DNA of 64,000 nucleotides, taken from NCBI GenBank assembly GCA_017163975.1, contig JAFFSR010000362.1, positions 3,114,001 through 3,178,000 of the forward strand. The letters run 5' to 3'. The notes under the pieces were generated by a model, which had not been told where the DNA came from, did not search any database, and saw only the letters and a program-made list of their open reading frames with translations. Each line of letters starts with the position of its first letter. Positions within the stretch are counted from its first letter, which is position 1. This DNA comes from Anastatus disparis. Its lineage: Eukaryota; Arthropoda; Insecta; Hymenoptera; Eupelmidae. Positions 12,647 to 22,912 of the stretch are shown one piece after another. Both the position numbers and the translations under genes were made by a program.

Positions 12647-13330
12647 TATTGATATTCTGTTCAATGACAAATCGAAAAAAAAAATTTTTCTTAAACATTT
12701 TTATTTTTTATCTTTCTTTTTTTATATTTTTAAACGCGTCAAGTCGTTAATGAGAATGCAAAGAACGAATCATCGCCACCTAGTGGTGACATACGTTAAC
12801 TCCCTACAAAATAAATTCAAATTCTAGGCGCGAAATACAAACTAATAAAAAAATTATATTCTTCAGCAAAAAAAATTTTTATTATAATAATGTACGATAA
12901 AAAGAGGATAAATGGTTATGTATTCTTTCATCAAGATTTTTTTTGAAATTAAAAAATTTATATCTTCAGATTTTGATCTTTAACGAAAATTGCGTTTCCT
13001 CGATGTAAATATCATATTTATTTAAAGTTTCAGCATTCATTTTTTAAACTTAAAATCGTCATAACTTTGGTTCTAATTGATCAAAATATTAGATCCGGGG
13101 TTTGTTTTAAAGATTATTGTTAATATTTTTGATATATTAATAGATAAAAACATAAAAATAGTTGTAAAAACACGTGAAGTTGAAAAAATAGTCCGATGCG
13201 CCATGGTATCAATGTTTTAAAATCAAAAAAATAAAAAAAAAGTTTAAAAATCTGTTAAAAAAAACAAGGCAAAATCGCATATTCTCATTCACCCTAAAAG
13301 TTAGTGTTTTTTATGTATAGAATCATATAA

Positions 13331-13673
13331 AAATTTCAAAAAAAAATATAGTTTTTGAAAAAATTGTGTTTAAAAAAAATCGCTTTCATTCGGTTTTTCG
13401 TAAATAACTCAGTGAGATAAAATTGTATTACAGAAATCGAGATTGCATTTCAAACGAGATAGAATTCCGCACATTTTCGGTGAAAGGCCGACCAAAAAGG
13501 TTAAAAATTGACGGAGCTATAGTCATTTAAAAGTAAAGTTTCATTTTCAATTTTTCAATTTTCGTTTTTACATCCAACACTAAAATTGCTGTAGTAAAAA
13601 AAAAATTTTTTTGAGCGTTCTACGAGGTGAATTTAATTTTTATATATATAACAGAAGGTATTTTTATTACTTA
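13331..13673. other. T1 central spacer, left of the foldback, no gene
   Basis: AT-rich sequence with TCGTAAATAACTCAGTGAG and CGGAGCTATAGTCATTTAAA, phrases common in insect repeat DNA. No coding capacity. The corresponding stretch is deleted in the partial direct copy at 17735-18115. Confidence 0.5.
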
Positions 13674-14337
13674 CTAGGAGAGTATCAGACTTCCGGATCA
13701 CGGATTTTGCTCAAACGTTGGGATAAGTTTTCAGATGTCAAAATATGAAAGGAAACAAAATTTTTGATCCCAACGCTCAATATTTTCCTAGCTACCGGCA
13801 ATTAAAGAAAGTCACTGAAAAAGTTACTAGATTTTCAAACGCATATAGTTCCTTAGCATTGATAGCTAGGAGCTTGAAACTTTTTTCAAATGAAAGCTGA
13901 GCTCAAATACTTTCGAAATAGTAGTTATAGCATGTCAAAATATTATTGTTTCCCAAAGTTATAGCGTAATAAACATTAGACCCAATTTCAGCTTTTGTTA
14001 TTAATTAATGTTTTTAAAAGAAAAATCAGATCCGATGTTTATTACGCTATAACTTTGGGAAACAATAATATTTTGACATGCCATAACTACTATTCCGAAA
14101 AGATTTGAGCTCAGCTTTCATTTAAAAAAAGTTTCAAGCTCCTAGCTATCAATGCTAAGGAACTATATGCGTTTGAAAATCTAGTAACTTTTTTAGTGAT
14201 TTTCTTTAATTGCCGGTAACTAGGGAAATATTGAGCGTTGGGATCTAAAATTTTCTTTCCTTTCATATTTTGACATCTGAAAACTTATCCCAACGTTTGA
14301 GCAAAATCCGTGATCCGGAGGTCTGATACTCTCCTAG
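13674..14337. mobile_element. 664-bp foldback MITE with TTA target duplication
   Basis: Two near-perfect inverted arms of about 300 bp (13674-13973 and 14036-14337) around a ~60-bp spacer. Ends are CTAGGAGAGTATCAGAC. TTA occurs at 13671-13673 and 14338-14340. The empty site TTATTACTTAGAAGAAA is present at about 18027-18043. A TTA duplication suggests a PIF/Harbinger-type non-autonomous element. Transcripts would fold into a long hairpin. Confidence 0.92.
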
Positions 14338-14399
14338 TTAGAAGAAAAAAAAAATTCGATCAGTGACGGCCTGCATGAATCTGAATGGAATCAGCCTTA

Positions 14400-14585
14400 T
14401 GAATTTTTATGCTATAAGTATTTACAAATCTAGAAAATTTTCGATTGATATTCTTTAATTGCCTGGACTAGGAAAATATTTAGCGTTTGTGACTATGAAT
14501 TTAGCTTTTTCTATATTTTGTTCTTTGAAAATTTATCACAAAGTTTGAGCAAAATCCGTGATCCAAAGATATGATACTCTCCTAG
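14400..14585. repeat. Diverged half-copy of the neighbouring foldback MITE
   Basis: Repeats the right half of the 13674-14337 element at lower identity, sharing GCAAAATCCGTGATCC and the terminal GATACTCTCCTAG. An older, truncated insertion of the same family. Confidence 0.7.
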
Positions 14586-15340
14586 TAAGTTTATTTAAAA
14601 ATTAAATCTACGCACAAGTCTATGAGATATTACTTTCATTAAATAATCCTATACAATTATTAAGAAAAAGAATTATATCGTCATGTAATTAATTTAAAGA
14701 GACGTATAAGTTACTGTTTAGTTAAATGAATGACATTGAACATTCTATTAAAAATATAGGATTTATACAGTGCTAAATATTTATTCATTTAAAATTTTTC
14801 CAACTTTACGTGTTTTTACAACTATTTTTATGTTTTTATTTATTAATATATCAAAAATATAAACAATAATCTTTAAAACAAACCCTGGATCGAATATTTT
14901 GATCAATTAGAACCAAAGTTATGACGATTTTAAGTTTAAAAAATAAATGCTGAAACTTTAAATAAATATGATATTTACATTGAGGAAACGCAATTTTCGA
15001 TAAAGATCAAAATCTGAAGATATAAATTTTTTAATTTGAAAAAAAAGTTATTTTGATGAAAGAATACATAACCATTTATCCTCTTTTTATCGTACATTAT
15101 TATAATAAAAATTTTTTTTGCTGAAGAATATAATTTTTTTATTAGTTTGTATTTCGCGCCTAGAATTTGAATTTATTTTGTAGGGAGTTGACGCATATCA
15201 CCACTAGGTGGCGATGATTCGTTCTTTGCATTCTCATTAACGACTTGACGCGTTTAAAAATATAAAAAAAGAAAGATAAAAAATACAAATGTTTAAGAAA
15301 AATTTTTTTTTTCGATTTGTCATTGAACAGAATATCAATA

Positions 15341-17379
15341 ATGGCATCACTGATTGTTAAAATAAAGTGCAAGAATTTAAAAGAAAGGCACAAAAAAGTT
15401 CTTCATGATTGCTCCAAAAGTCCGCTTAGAGAATTAAATGATCTAACGGAGTCTTTGAAGCGCTTGTATCTAAATACTTCTTTCTCTAGAGAAGATAAAG
15501 TATGCCCTTCGTGTTACAAAATATTATTAGATAAAGTAAAAAATGCGCCTATTTCATCGACTTCAAGCAGTCAACAATCTTCGGAAGATTTTATTCATAG
15601 TGAGGCTGTGGTAGAACAGTTCAACGACACTTCAAGTAATTTGAAATTAAACATTTCACCAATTAAAATGCCTCAAAGTATAAATATCAAGATGCGAGAA
15701 TCTTATGCTCTCCGAAAAAGAAAACAAATGAACGATGCATTTGATTCACAAATAGCAAGTAAAATGTTGAAAGTCTACGATATAACGGGTTTGCCCGCAT
15801 TGAATGAAAATAATGAATGTAAAACAAATGATAAATGGATTGAGAATATTAAAATTGCATTAGATAATTTTTCAAGTTTTCTTGAGAAAGTGCAATTGTT
15901 GAGTATTATACCAAGTGATATTTCCAAAGATTAATATATTATCAGTTTTACCAAATGTAACTATTTATATGATTGATCAAGCACGGTCATTGGTAAATAA
16001 TAAAAAAATTTCCTTGGATAGTGAAATTTTAATGAAAATAAAGAATTAATATCTGAACGATGATTTTAATTGTTCTCGTCAAAGGGCAAATAAAAGCGAC
16101 ACAGTATCTATCAAAGAAAATGGTATAAAAACTAAAAAAGTCCTTTGACTTTTTTAGTTCTTATACCATTTCTTACACGAAGTATAAAAGTAATATATCA
16201 ATTATTTAAAGACGAAAATACTGAAATGAAAACAAAAAATGGTAAATCAATATTCTACGCTTTAAGACCGAAGTGGGTTATACCACATCCACCCACCGAT
16301 TCGTGTCTTTGCGTTTACTGCAAGAGTCTTAAACTTATGTTAGATGCTTTTAATAATTATAAAAAAGAGAAAAAACAAGACATTGCAGATTTGGAATTAA
16401 AAATATGTTTTTCACTTTTTTGTTCAAAAGGTGATATGAAATGTGTACTAAGAGAAGGTAAAGAATGTCCCATTGGAGATTCTATTGATTTACAAGTAAT
16501 TTCTTTGACACAAGAAGATTTATATGAAGATATAATTTATGGTGTTTGGGAAAAATCAAATTTACTGAATAAAACTAGCACAATTAAAAATTTTTTAATG
16601 AAGTTAAGAGAGAGCGCTCTCACTTTAAGTGCTCATAAATTGGTCAAAGAAATTTAACGTATAGCAATTAAAGACGTTAAACTTTTATCGAAAAATAATG
16701 ACTTCCAATTAGTTATTTATGTCGATTTTGCAGAAAATTGGACAGTTCTGCTTTAAAATGAAATTCAAAGCTATCATTGGAGTAAAAACCAAATATCAAA
16801 ATTTACGTCAGTATGCTATTTTGAGAATGATAAAACAGTCAGTTATGTCACCGTCTCTAACGATAATAGATATGATTCGTCTCATGCCCTAATGGCTATA
16901 AATTTAACTATCGACAACTTAGAACAAAAACATATAGCGCAAGATCTTGATGAAATCATAACCATTTCCGATGGAGCTGCCAGTCATTTTAAAAATAAAC
17001 ATCAATTCTATGAGCTTCAAAACTCAAAAGTAAACAGAAAATGGCTCTTTTCTGCAACAGGTCATGGTAAAGGCGCTTGTGACGGTATTAGTGGTTTAGT
17101 TAAACATTATGCTACCACGCATAATCTGTCCAAGAAGAGTGCAGATTTTATTAGAAACGCTGAAAATTTCGCCACTCACGTGTCAAAATATACTTCGTCG
17201 ATTAACATTCTTGTTATCCGCAAGGATGAGTTAAAAGTTTTTCGACAGACAAAAAAATGGAATGGTTAGGAAATGCAAAAGAAATTAAAAGCATTCAAAA
17301 GATTCACTGTTGGAAAAGTGATCGAAACCAAATCTACACTGCCAAAACTTCGAGTAATGTGTGGCAAGAAGTAAATTAA
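15341..17379 (+). pseudogene. T1 transposase, right copy (broken)
   Basis: Same protein as the left copy, in opposite orientation. ATG at 15341 starts MASLIVKIKCKNLKERHKKV, giving the likely native N-terminus. Motifs are as in the left copy, plus an intact stretch lost there to the MITE: PKWVIPHPPTDSCLCVYCKS with a CxxC pair. Lesions: a one-base insertion near 15932, a stop near 16049, the palindromic frame change at 16122-16167 common to the left copy, stops near 16655 and 16756, and an A-run frameshift near 17260. C-terminus VWQEVN then TAA at 17377-17379. Neither copy is functional alone, and their lesions differ except for the palindromic frame change. Confidence 0.8.
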
Positions 17380-17479
17380 AAGGTTTTATTCAAATTCTTT
17401 TATTATATTTAATGAATTTTTAATAAAATGATACACTTGTATGTATGTATATGAGATATTTTATGTTCACTGACATAGT

Positions 17480-18375
17480 TAAAAAATAAGTAGCAAGAAG
17501 GCAAAAAGTAAATTAAAAGGTTTTATTTGAATTCGGATTTTTTTATTTACATTAGTTCTCAATTCATTAGTGTTCATTTCTTAATTGTATCGCATATTAT
17601 TTGTTCATTGAAAATGACCAAATAATATATTTTTGTATTTAAAAAATTCACCTTTTCAAAATTAAAAATTCAAATTAAAAATTCAAAATTTAAAATTCAA
17701 AATTTAAAATTCAAAGTCAATATATTTATTTAAAGTTTCAGCATTTTTTTTTTTAAACTTTAAATCGTCATAACTTAGGTTCTAATTGATCAAAATACTC
17801 GATCCGGGGTTTATTTTAAAGATTATTGTTAATATTTTTGATATTTTAATAAATAAGAGCATAAAAATAGTTGTAAAAAGACGTAAAGTTGGAAAAATAG
17901 TACGATGCGCCATGGTATCAATGTTTTAAAATCGAAAATATAAAAAAAACGTTTGAAAATCTGTTTAAAAAAATAAGGCAAAATCGCATATTTACACCTA
18001 CCCTAAAAGTTAGTATTTTTTATGTAGGTATTTTTATTACTTAGAAGAAAAAAAAAATTTGATCAGTGACGGCCTGCATGAATCTGAGTGGAATCAGCCA
18101 TAAATTTGTTATCCTTCAGCATATTTATGGAATGAAAAATCATTTGATGTTATTGATTTGAAAGCTGTCATAATTACAAAATGTTTCCATATAAACCCGA
18201 TATATGAATTTCGTTTATTATTTTCGAAACGGACAATTTATTCGCAAACACAGTTGTGTATTTATTAATGTGAGAGAATGGTAGCATTACATACAGTTAC
18301 ATACGAAGTTAGAACGCTTAAAAATTTATCTTTAAATCTTTGAATTCTATTTGAAATAAATTTCATTTAAATATT
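17480..18375. repeat. Extra segment in the right T1 arm, partial direct copy of 13021-13330
   Basis: 17735-18115 directly repeats 13021-13330 and the sequence around the foldback MITE, without the MITE and with about 340 bp deleted. The segment is bounded by two copies of the ATACACTTGTATGTATGTAT tract (about 17400-17490 and 18376-18460), suggesting unequal recombination or insertion. No gene. Confidence 0.6.
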
Positions 18376-18651
18376 CTTTTATTATATTTAATGAATTTTT
18401 AATAAAATGATACACTTGTATGTATGTATATGAGATATTTCATGTTCACTGACACAGTTAAAAAATAAAAATTGATAAAATTGAGGAAATAAGTTCCAAT
18501 TTGATCCCAAAATAGATAAAATAAATTTTAGAGCTCTAAATATCTTTTTTAATTAATGTTTTAATGAATTTTTGATTCAAAACTATTGAACCAAAGTAAA
18601 AATTAACAGAGTCATTTTTCTTATAAATAAAATATATAGAATGTAAATGAA

Positions 18652-19125
18652 AGTAGGTAAACTAGGGGAGTTCGAGCGCAGGGGGGTTCGAGCGCATGGG
18701 GATTTGAGCGCATGGGGATTCGAACGCAGTGATTTTTAATGTGGTATTATTTCGAGCGCAGAATATTTTTAAACTTTTTCTAAAATTTTTAATTATATAT
18801 GTATTATTATTTCGAGCACAGAATTTTTTTAAACTTTTTTTAATTTTTAATTAACTATATATTTATTGTTATTTCGAGCGCAGAATTTAAAAAAAAATTT
18901 TTTAACAATATATGTATTGTTATTTCAAACGCAGGATTTTTAAAAACTTTTTTAATTTTTATTTAACTATATGTAACGATGTATAACAAGTATATATTTA
19001 CATATACTTGCATATACAATGATGTACTCGCATATATATCGATATAATTTGATATATAACAATATACTTGCGTATATATAGTTTTATTTTGAATTCATAG
19101 TTTTTTTTACGTTTAAATTAAATAT
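18652..19125. repeat. Polinton copy 1 left terminal region with short tandem motifs
   Basis: Opens with four spaced copies of GGGGNTTCGAGCGCA-like units, then ~75-bp AT-rich units each containing ATTTCGAGCGCAGAAT. Copy 2 (49255 onward) has the same organisation. Likely the terminal repeat that carries the integrase-binding ends and, by analogy with protein-primed replication, the replication start. No coding. Confidence 0.75.
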
Positions 19126-19141
19126 AGCCCTGAAAAGGGCC
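19126..19141 (-). terminator. Histone-type 3' stem-loop after gene A, copy 1
   Basis: Minus strand reads GGCCCT-TTTC-AGGGCT, a 6-bp stem (last pair G-U) with a UUUC tetraloop, preceded by CAATC. It begins 40 nt after the gene A stop. This matches the replication-dependent histone mRNA stem-loop consensus bound by SLBP. Function is inferred from sequence and position. Confidence 0.7.
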
Positions 19142-19181
19142 GATTGATAAAAAAATAAATCAGAGAGCGTGTAAAATAAAA

Positions 19182-19544
19182 TCAATATTTTGTCTTCTTG
19201 GCATTTTTTTCTTCTTCTCGTTCTCTATTCCGTGGCTCTTCACTCTTTCTTTTTTTCGGTGACGGAGAAACGAGGTCTATCACCTCTGGAGACCTTGGTG
19301 GTAACATTTCTGGAACGATCACCTCGTCACATAGCTGGGATGTATCCAAATAAATTTTAAAAACTTCCAGCGGTGACTCCATCAGGTGTAGCAGTGGCTC
19401 TTCAGGTGGTGGTGACTCGACCGATGACTCTATTACCAAAGCAAAAAACTGTGAGTCTGGTAGAAAGTCAATTTCCAAATCAGGGAAATAAACTTTTACC
19501 AACTCTCCCAAAGTCCTAAAGGTCTCGTTATTTTCAGAAGACAT
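19182..19544 (-). CDS. Polinton gene A: small acidic/proline-rich protein, 120 aa, unknown function
   Basis: Not recognised. The N-terminal half is hydrophobic-acidic (LGELVKVYFPDLEIDFLPDS). The middle is Ser/Pro/Glu rich (SSVESPPPEEPLLHLMESP). The C-terminus carries a candidate nuclear localisation signal, PSPKKRKSEEPRNREREEEK. ATG at 19544 starts MSSENNETFRTLGELV; the copy 2 gene starts at the same place. A TATAAATT box (19594-19601, minus) lies 50 nt upstream and TCATT about 31 nt after it. Transcribed divergently from gene B. A 1.7-kb transposon sits immediately upstream of the TATA box, so promoter function in this copy is doubtful. Downstream is a histone-type stem-loop. A nuclear regulatory role is a guess. 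Confidence 0.65.
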   Translation of the reverse strand: MSSENNETFRTLGELVKVYFPDLEIDFLPDSQFFALVIESSVESPPPEEPLLHLMESPLEVFKIYLDTSQLCDEVIVPEMLPPRSPEVIDLVSPSPKKRKSEEPRNREREEEKNAKKTKY

Positions 19545-19601
19545 CCTCTCGAAAAGTTAAAGAAAGAATGAAATTAAATTGCGAATTTTGTTTAATTTAT
19601 A

Positions 19602-21330
19602 CACTGAGAGAAAATTCATGCTAATAGAGCATGCGAACTGCCATCTATGCGAGCATATAAAACATTGATACAAATATGACAGGCCGTGAGAAGCTCTATT
19701 AGTATTAGATTACCTTATACTAAAAAAGATGGTATGGAGAGTAACTAAAGCATGAACGGCATTCACTGATGACTCGCGTGGTATACTTCGATGACTCCCC
19801 ACTCTCATATCCTTTGTTTGCTTGAGTCGCCTCCTCTTTTGGGTGGCGACGCGAGCAAACACGGCTGGTCTATACCCAAAATTATGTTGCAAATTTCTTT
19901 AACGTATTTTCGTAGCGTGAATCTTTTATTTCTTTTCTTTTTTTATGAAGGGAGATACGTTATAAATATAACCTGTTAAACTTTTTAACTTTAAATAATT
20001 AATTTTTAACTTAAAATTTAATTATTTTAAACCACTGGGGGGCAGATGAGCATGTACGATTTTACGCCAGAGATATTTCGGAGTAGCGTTGGTCTAGTGC
20101 GTAACGTTCACGCTTTTCCTTTTGAGTACACGAGTTCAACTCTCGGCTAGGGTCACTTTTTTTTTAATTTTTTTTTATTGTTTTAATATTTTTTATTCCT
20201 TTTTATATTTATTTTTTTTTAGATTTTGTATTTTTTTAATAATTTTAAAATTTAATTTTTCACAAGTACGCTTGTTTTTTCAATAAAATTTTTTAAAAAT
20301 AAATTATTCTTTATAGGTAGTAATTACAAATATTGATAAATAAATAATAGTGATGTTTATTTTATAATAGTGATGCTTATTTTATAAAAGTATAGTTTAA
20401 TTTATTTATAATTTAGTTTATAAAATTTACAATAAATTACAATAAATAAATAAAACTGAGTTATTATTATTTATGTTATAATATATATTGTATATTGAAA
20501 TATGTTTATAAAGACAAAATTGAACTATAGTATTGTAAATATCACTATTATTTATTTATTAATATTTTAAATTATTTTCTATATGAAATAATTTATTTAA
20601 AAATATTAATAAAAAAAACGAGCATATTTTAAGTAACTTGTGAAAAAATAGATTTTAAAATTAATAAAAAAATAGAAAATAAAAAAAGCAATAAAAACTA
20701 TTGAAATAATAAAAAAAAAATTAAAAAAAAAGACCCTAGCCGAGAGTTGAACTTGCGTACTCAAAAGGAAAAGCGTGAACGTTACGCACTAGACCAACGT
20801 TACTTCGAAATATCTTTGGCGTAAAATCGTACATGCTCATCTGCCCCCCAGCGGTTTAAAATAATTAAATTTTAAGTTAAAAATTAATTATTTAAAGTTA
20901 AAAAGTTTAACAGGTTATATTTATAACGTATCTCCCTTCATAAAAAAAGAAAAGAAAAGAAATAAAAGATTCACGCTACGAAAATACGTTAACGAAATTT
21001 GCAACATGATTTTGGATATAGACCAGCCGTGTTTGCTCGCGTCGCCACCCAAAGGAGGAGGCGACTTGAGCAATAGAAGAATGCCATAGTTAGCAGTAAA
21101 GAAAGAATAGTGGACAAGCCACGTTTACTTCCTTCACGTCCCATGAGAGGATACAGCGCTAGCTATCGAAGGATATTAGAGTGGGGAGCTACTAAAGCAT
21201 GTAAACAAACAGTTTTTGGATAGCACAAACCTCGTAAGAGTAGATGGCGCTGTTATTAAAGCATAGGATATTACTTACTAACTTTGGATACGTAACTACA
21301 TGCTCTATTGGCATGAATTTTCTCTCAGTG
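19602..21330. mobile_element. 1.73-kb TA-flanked transposon with long inner inverted repeat
   Basis: Terminal inverted repeats begin CACTGAGAGAAAATTCATGC. TA flanks at 19600-19601 and 21331-21332. Polinton copy 2 preserves the empty site (AATTTATAGCTACTC at about 50517-50531). Inside, about 19797-20166 and 20722-21062 are inverted copies around a ~560-bp AT-rich spacer, each arm containing a tRNA-like block. No transposase. TA duplication suggests a Tc1/mariner-type non-autonomous element. Confidence 0.88.
20080..20155 (+). other. tRNA-like (SINE head) sequence, with inverted copy at 20732-20808
   Basis: An A-box-like TAGCGTTGGTCTAGTG and a B-box-like CGAGTTCAACTCTCG with a canonical seven-base T-loop (TTCAACT), followed by a T-run that could end pol III transcription. 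The acceptor halves do not pair, so this is a tRNA-derived or degenerate sequence, not a functional tRNA gene. The same block occurs in the opposite arm on the minus strand. Confidence 0.45.
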
Positions 21331-21339
21331 TAGCTACTC

Positions 21340-21590
21340 ATCTCACCGCTGATTGGTCGACGCTCTTGTAGTGACGGCAAACTTTGTAGCAGGAATTTTA
21401 GTAAATGAGGAACATTTTTTAACAAACATAATTTTAGTAATATAAGATGGTATAACATAAAAGTTATACTATGCGTGCTGTATTCATATCTCGCGCGCTT
21501 AAGCTGCTCCGACTAACGCAACTATGCGCGAGCCGCTCTCTCGCAGCTGTTAGGTATATATTTCGGGAGAGACGCACGCTTCGTCAGTCA
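21340..21590 (+). promoter_or_regulatory. Gene B promoter, copy 1 (TATA plus initiator; ATTGG box)
   Basis: TATATA at 21555-21560 followed by TCAGT at 21584-21588, a spacing of about 31 nt from TATA to the initiator A. GATTGGTCGA near 21351 is a reverse CCAAT box. In copy 2 the same elements form a compact divergent promoter with gene A; here the transposon at 19602-21330 separates the two. Confidence 0.7.
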
Positions 21591-22245
21591 GCTCGCGCTT
21601 GCTGAGCAGACCGGACCTCTCGGGGTCTGGAGCTCTTCAGCCGTGCTGACTATTTTTTGGTGCCAATGAGGTTGGCCAGGTCTCTTTGAGATTTGGAAAA
21701 ACTCGTGGCAGTCTTTGAATGAGTTGGAGAGTCCTATTAAGAAGGCGATTGGACTTCATTCCAATTGCGGTGCTTAAGCACATGAGTTATCAACCTCGTG
21801 ATACCGTACCCGGGTCTTTCGAGATCTGGATGAAGCGTCATCGTTCTGAACTCTTTGAATTTATTTAGAACTTTGACTTTGAACGCCATCAGCTTAACAG
21901 TTGATAGTTAGGTTATTGGAAGAACCCTCTGAATGAGTCGGAGAGTTTGGAAAATGACTTGACATTTTTGAACGTAGTTAGGCTACGTAGATCCTCTGAG
22001 TCGGAGAAACTATCTTGGCTTAACTTTGAACGCCATCAGCTTAACAGCTGATAGGTCATTGGAAGGACCCTCTGAACGAGTCGGAGAGTTTGGAAAATGA
22101 CTTAACATTTTTGAACACAGTTAAGTTGCGTGAACCCTCTGAGCGAGTCGGAGAGTTAACATGTGACTTGTAGTTGGTTTCAGAGTGGGGGTGAGCACAA
22201 TATAAGGAGGCTCGCCAGCATTCTGAAATCATTCTCTCTTCTACA
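21584..22245 (+). ncRNA. Hairpin-rich 5' leader of gene B, copy 1
   Basis: About 660 nt between the predicted start site and the gene B ATG, without a long ORF. It holds a series of short stem-loops: CCGGACCTCTCGGGGTCTGG (21610-21629), a CCAGGTCTCTTTGAG-type hairpin (about 21678), CCGGGTCTTTCGAGATCTGG (about 21811), two ATCAGCT-TAAC-AGCTGAT-type hairpins (about 21889 and 22033) and five CTCTGA-N5-TCGGAG-type hairpins (about 21713 to 22155). The same families occur in copy 2. Could be a structured leader, an IRES-like element or an independent RNA. Boundaries are inferred from TATA and ATG. Confidence 0.55.
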
Positions 22246-22896
22246 ATGGAAGAGTTGAAAGAGCTCTCTAGTTCTACTTCAAAGAAGCGTCGCTCTGAAG
22301 CGCAACGCATTCGGCGAAATGCGAGACGTTGGCGCCCACGACCAGGCAAGGAATCTCAGGATTCCAACCCTGATTCGTTGGTTCCAACATCTCACTCTTC
22401 ACCGATGCAAGATGCTCCCGCGACGCCTCTTAAATCTTTGGAGGTTAAACCGAAGGTCAAAGTCATTGTGTGTAAAACACGACGTCGCAAACCTGTCGTA
22501 CTATCTGATAGTCCTCCAGTTTTATCATTGAGGATTGATCAGTACGGACGGGTCGTAAAAGATGGTGAGAACAATGTTCTTCCATCTTTTACAGTTCCAA
22601 ATGAGATAGCGGTAGTAAGGAAGCCAACACTTCCTCAACCTCTCCGTCCTATTCCTCGACCAATTTTGGCCGAATCGTCGGGGAATCGAACGCAGAGGGA
22701 AGTACTTCCAATGCCGAACTTGGAACAATTTGAACGCCTTAAGCGACGCATTGTGCCACCACCCTCTGGTAGAGTGGACCGCTTTGTTGCTCCTTCTTTG
22801 CAACGGAATCGGTCTGAAAGCCGACGCCGTTCGTTGAAAGATTTAAGAAAGCGACCTTGGTTTAAGTCTCCTGAGAGAGAGGTTAAGAGAACCTAA
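22246..22896 (+). CDS. Polinton gene B: basic 216-aa protein, unknown function
   Basis: Not recognised by family. Strongly basic: the N-terminus is Ser-rich then Arg/Lys-rich (SKKRRSEAQRIRRNARRWRP), with a second basic patch (CKTRRRKPVVL), a Pro-rich middle (LPQPLRPIPRPILAES) and a basic C-terminus (SESRRRSLKDLRKRPWFKSP). Disordered and probably nucleic-acid binding and nuclear; a DNA-condensing virion or histone-like role is a guess. ATG at 22246 gives the same 216-residue length in copy 2. Both copies are uninterrupted, unlike most Polinton genes here, and the 3' two thirds are almost identical between copies. The stop is followed by a histone-type stem-loop after 16 nt. Confidence 0.75.
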   Translation: MEELKELSSSTSKKRRSEAQRIRRNARRWRPRPGKESQDSNPDSLVPTSHSSPMQDAPATPLKSLEVKPKVKVIVCKTRRRKPVVLSDSPPVLSLRIDQYGRVVKDGENNVLPSFTVPNEIAVVRKPTLPQPLRPIPRPILAESSGNRTQREVLPMPNLEQFERLKRRIVPPPSGRVDRFVAPSLQRNRSESRRRSLKDLRKRPWFKSPEREVKRT

Positions 22897-22912
22897 ATTT
22901 TTTTGTATAATC

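Larger units (their letters stand above)
9888..13330 (+). repeat. T1 left inner arm of a large inverted repeat
   Basis: Matches 14775-18641 in inverted orientation at roughly 90-95% by eye. It includes the transposase remnant, its 3' flank (ATACACTTGTATGTATGTAT complement) and the 5' flank with CATAACTTTGGTTCTAATTG. It differs from the right arm by the 429-bp MITE at 11209-11637, and lacks the ~0.9-kb insertion seen in the right arm. Confidence 0.8.
14775..18641 (-). repeat. T1 right inner arm of the large inverted repeat
   Basis: Inverted copy of 9888-13330 carrying the plus-strand transposase. It contains an extra ~0.9 kb at 17480-18375. The arm ends about 10 bp before the first base of Polinton copy 1. 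Confidence 0.8.
8925..18651. mobile_element. Palindromic DNA transposon T1, left and central part
   Basis: Begins CACTGAAAAAAAAACCCG after a TA. Its outer ~950 bp (8925-9871) recur inverted at 47172-48123, ending again at a TA. The next ~3.4 kb (9888-13330) recur inverted at about 14775-18641. Both arms carry a transposase gene reading outward. The right arm is interrupted at 18652 by Polinton copy 1 and resumes at 47172, so the original element was about 10.7 kb. The transposase motifs mark a cut-and-paste type, but I cannot name the superfamily with confidence. Confidence 0.7.

Noticed and set aside
20080..20155. Functional tRNA gene
   Set aside because: T-loop and B box are good but the acceptor halves do not pair and no clear anticodon arm forms; kept only as tRNA-like.
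22525..22803. 92-codon minus-strand ORF opposite gene B, present in both copies
   Set aside because: A shadow of the gene B codon pattern; the near-identity of the two copies explains its conservation, and it has no promoter or recognisable domain.
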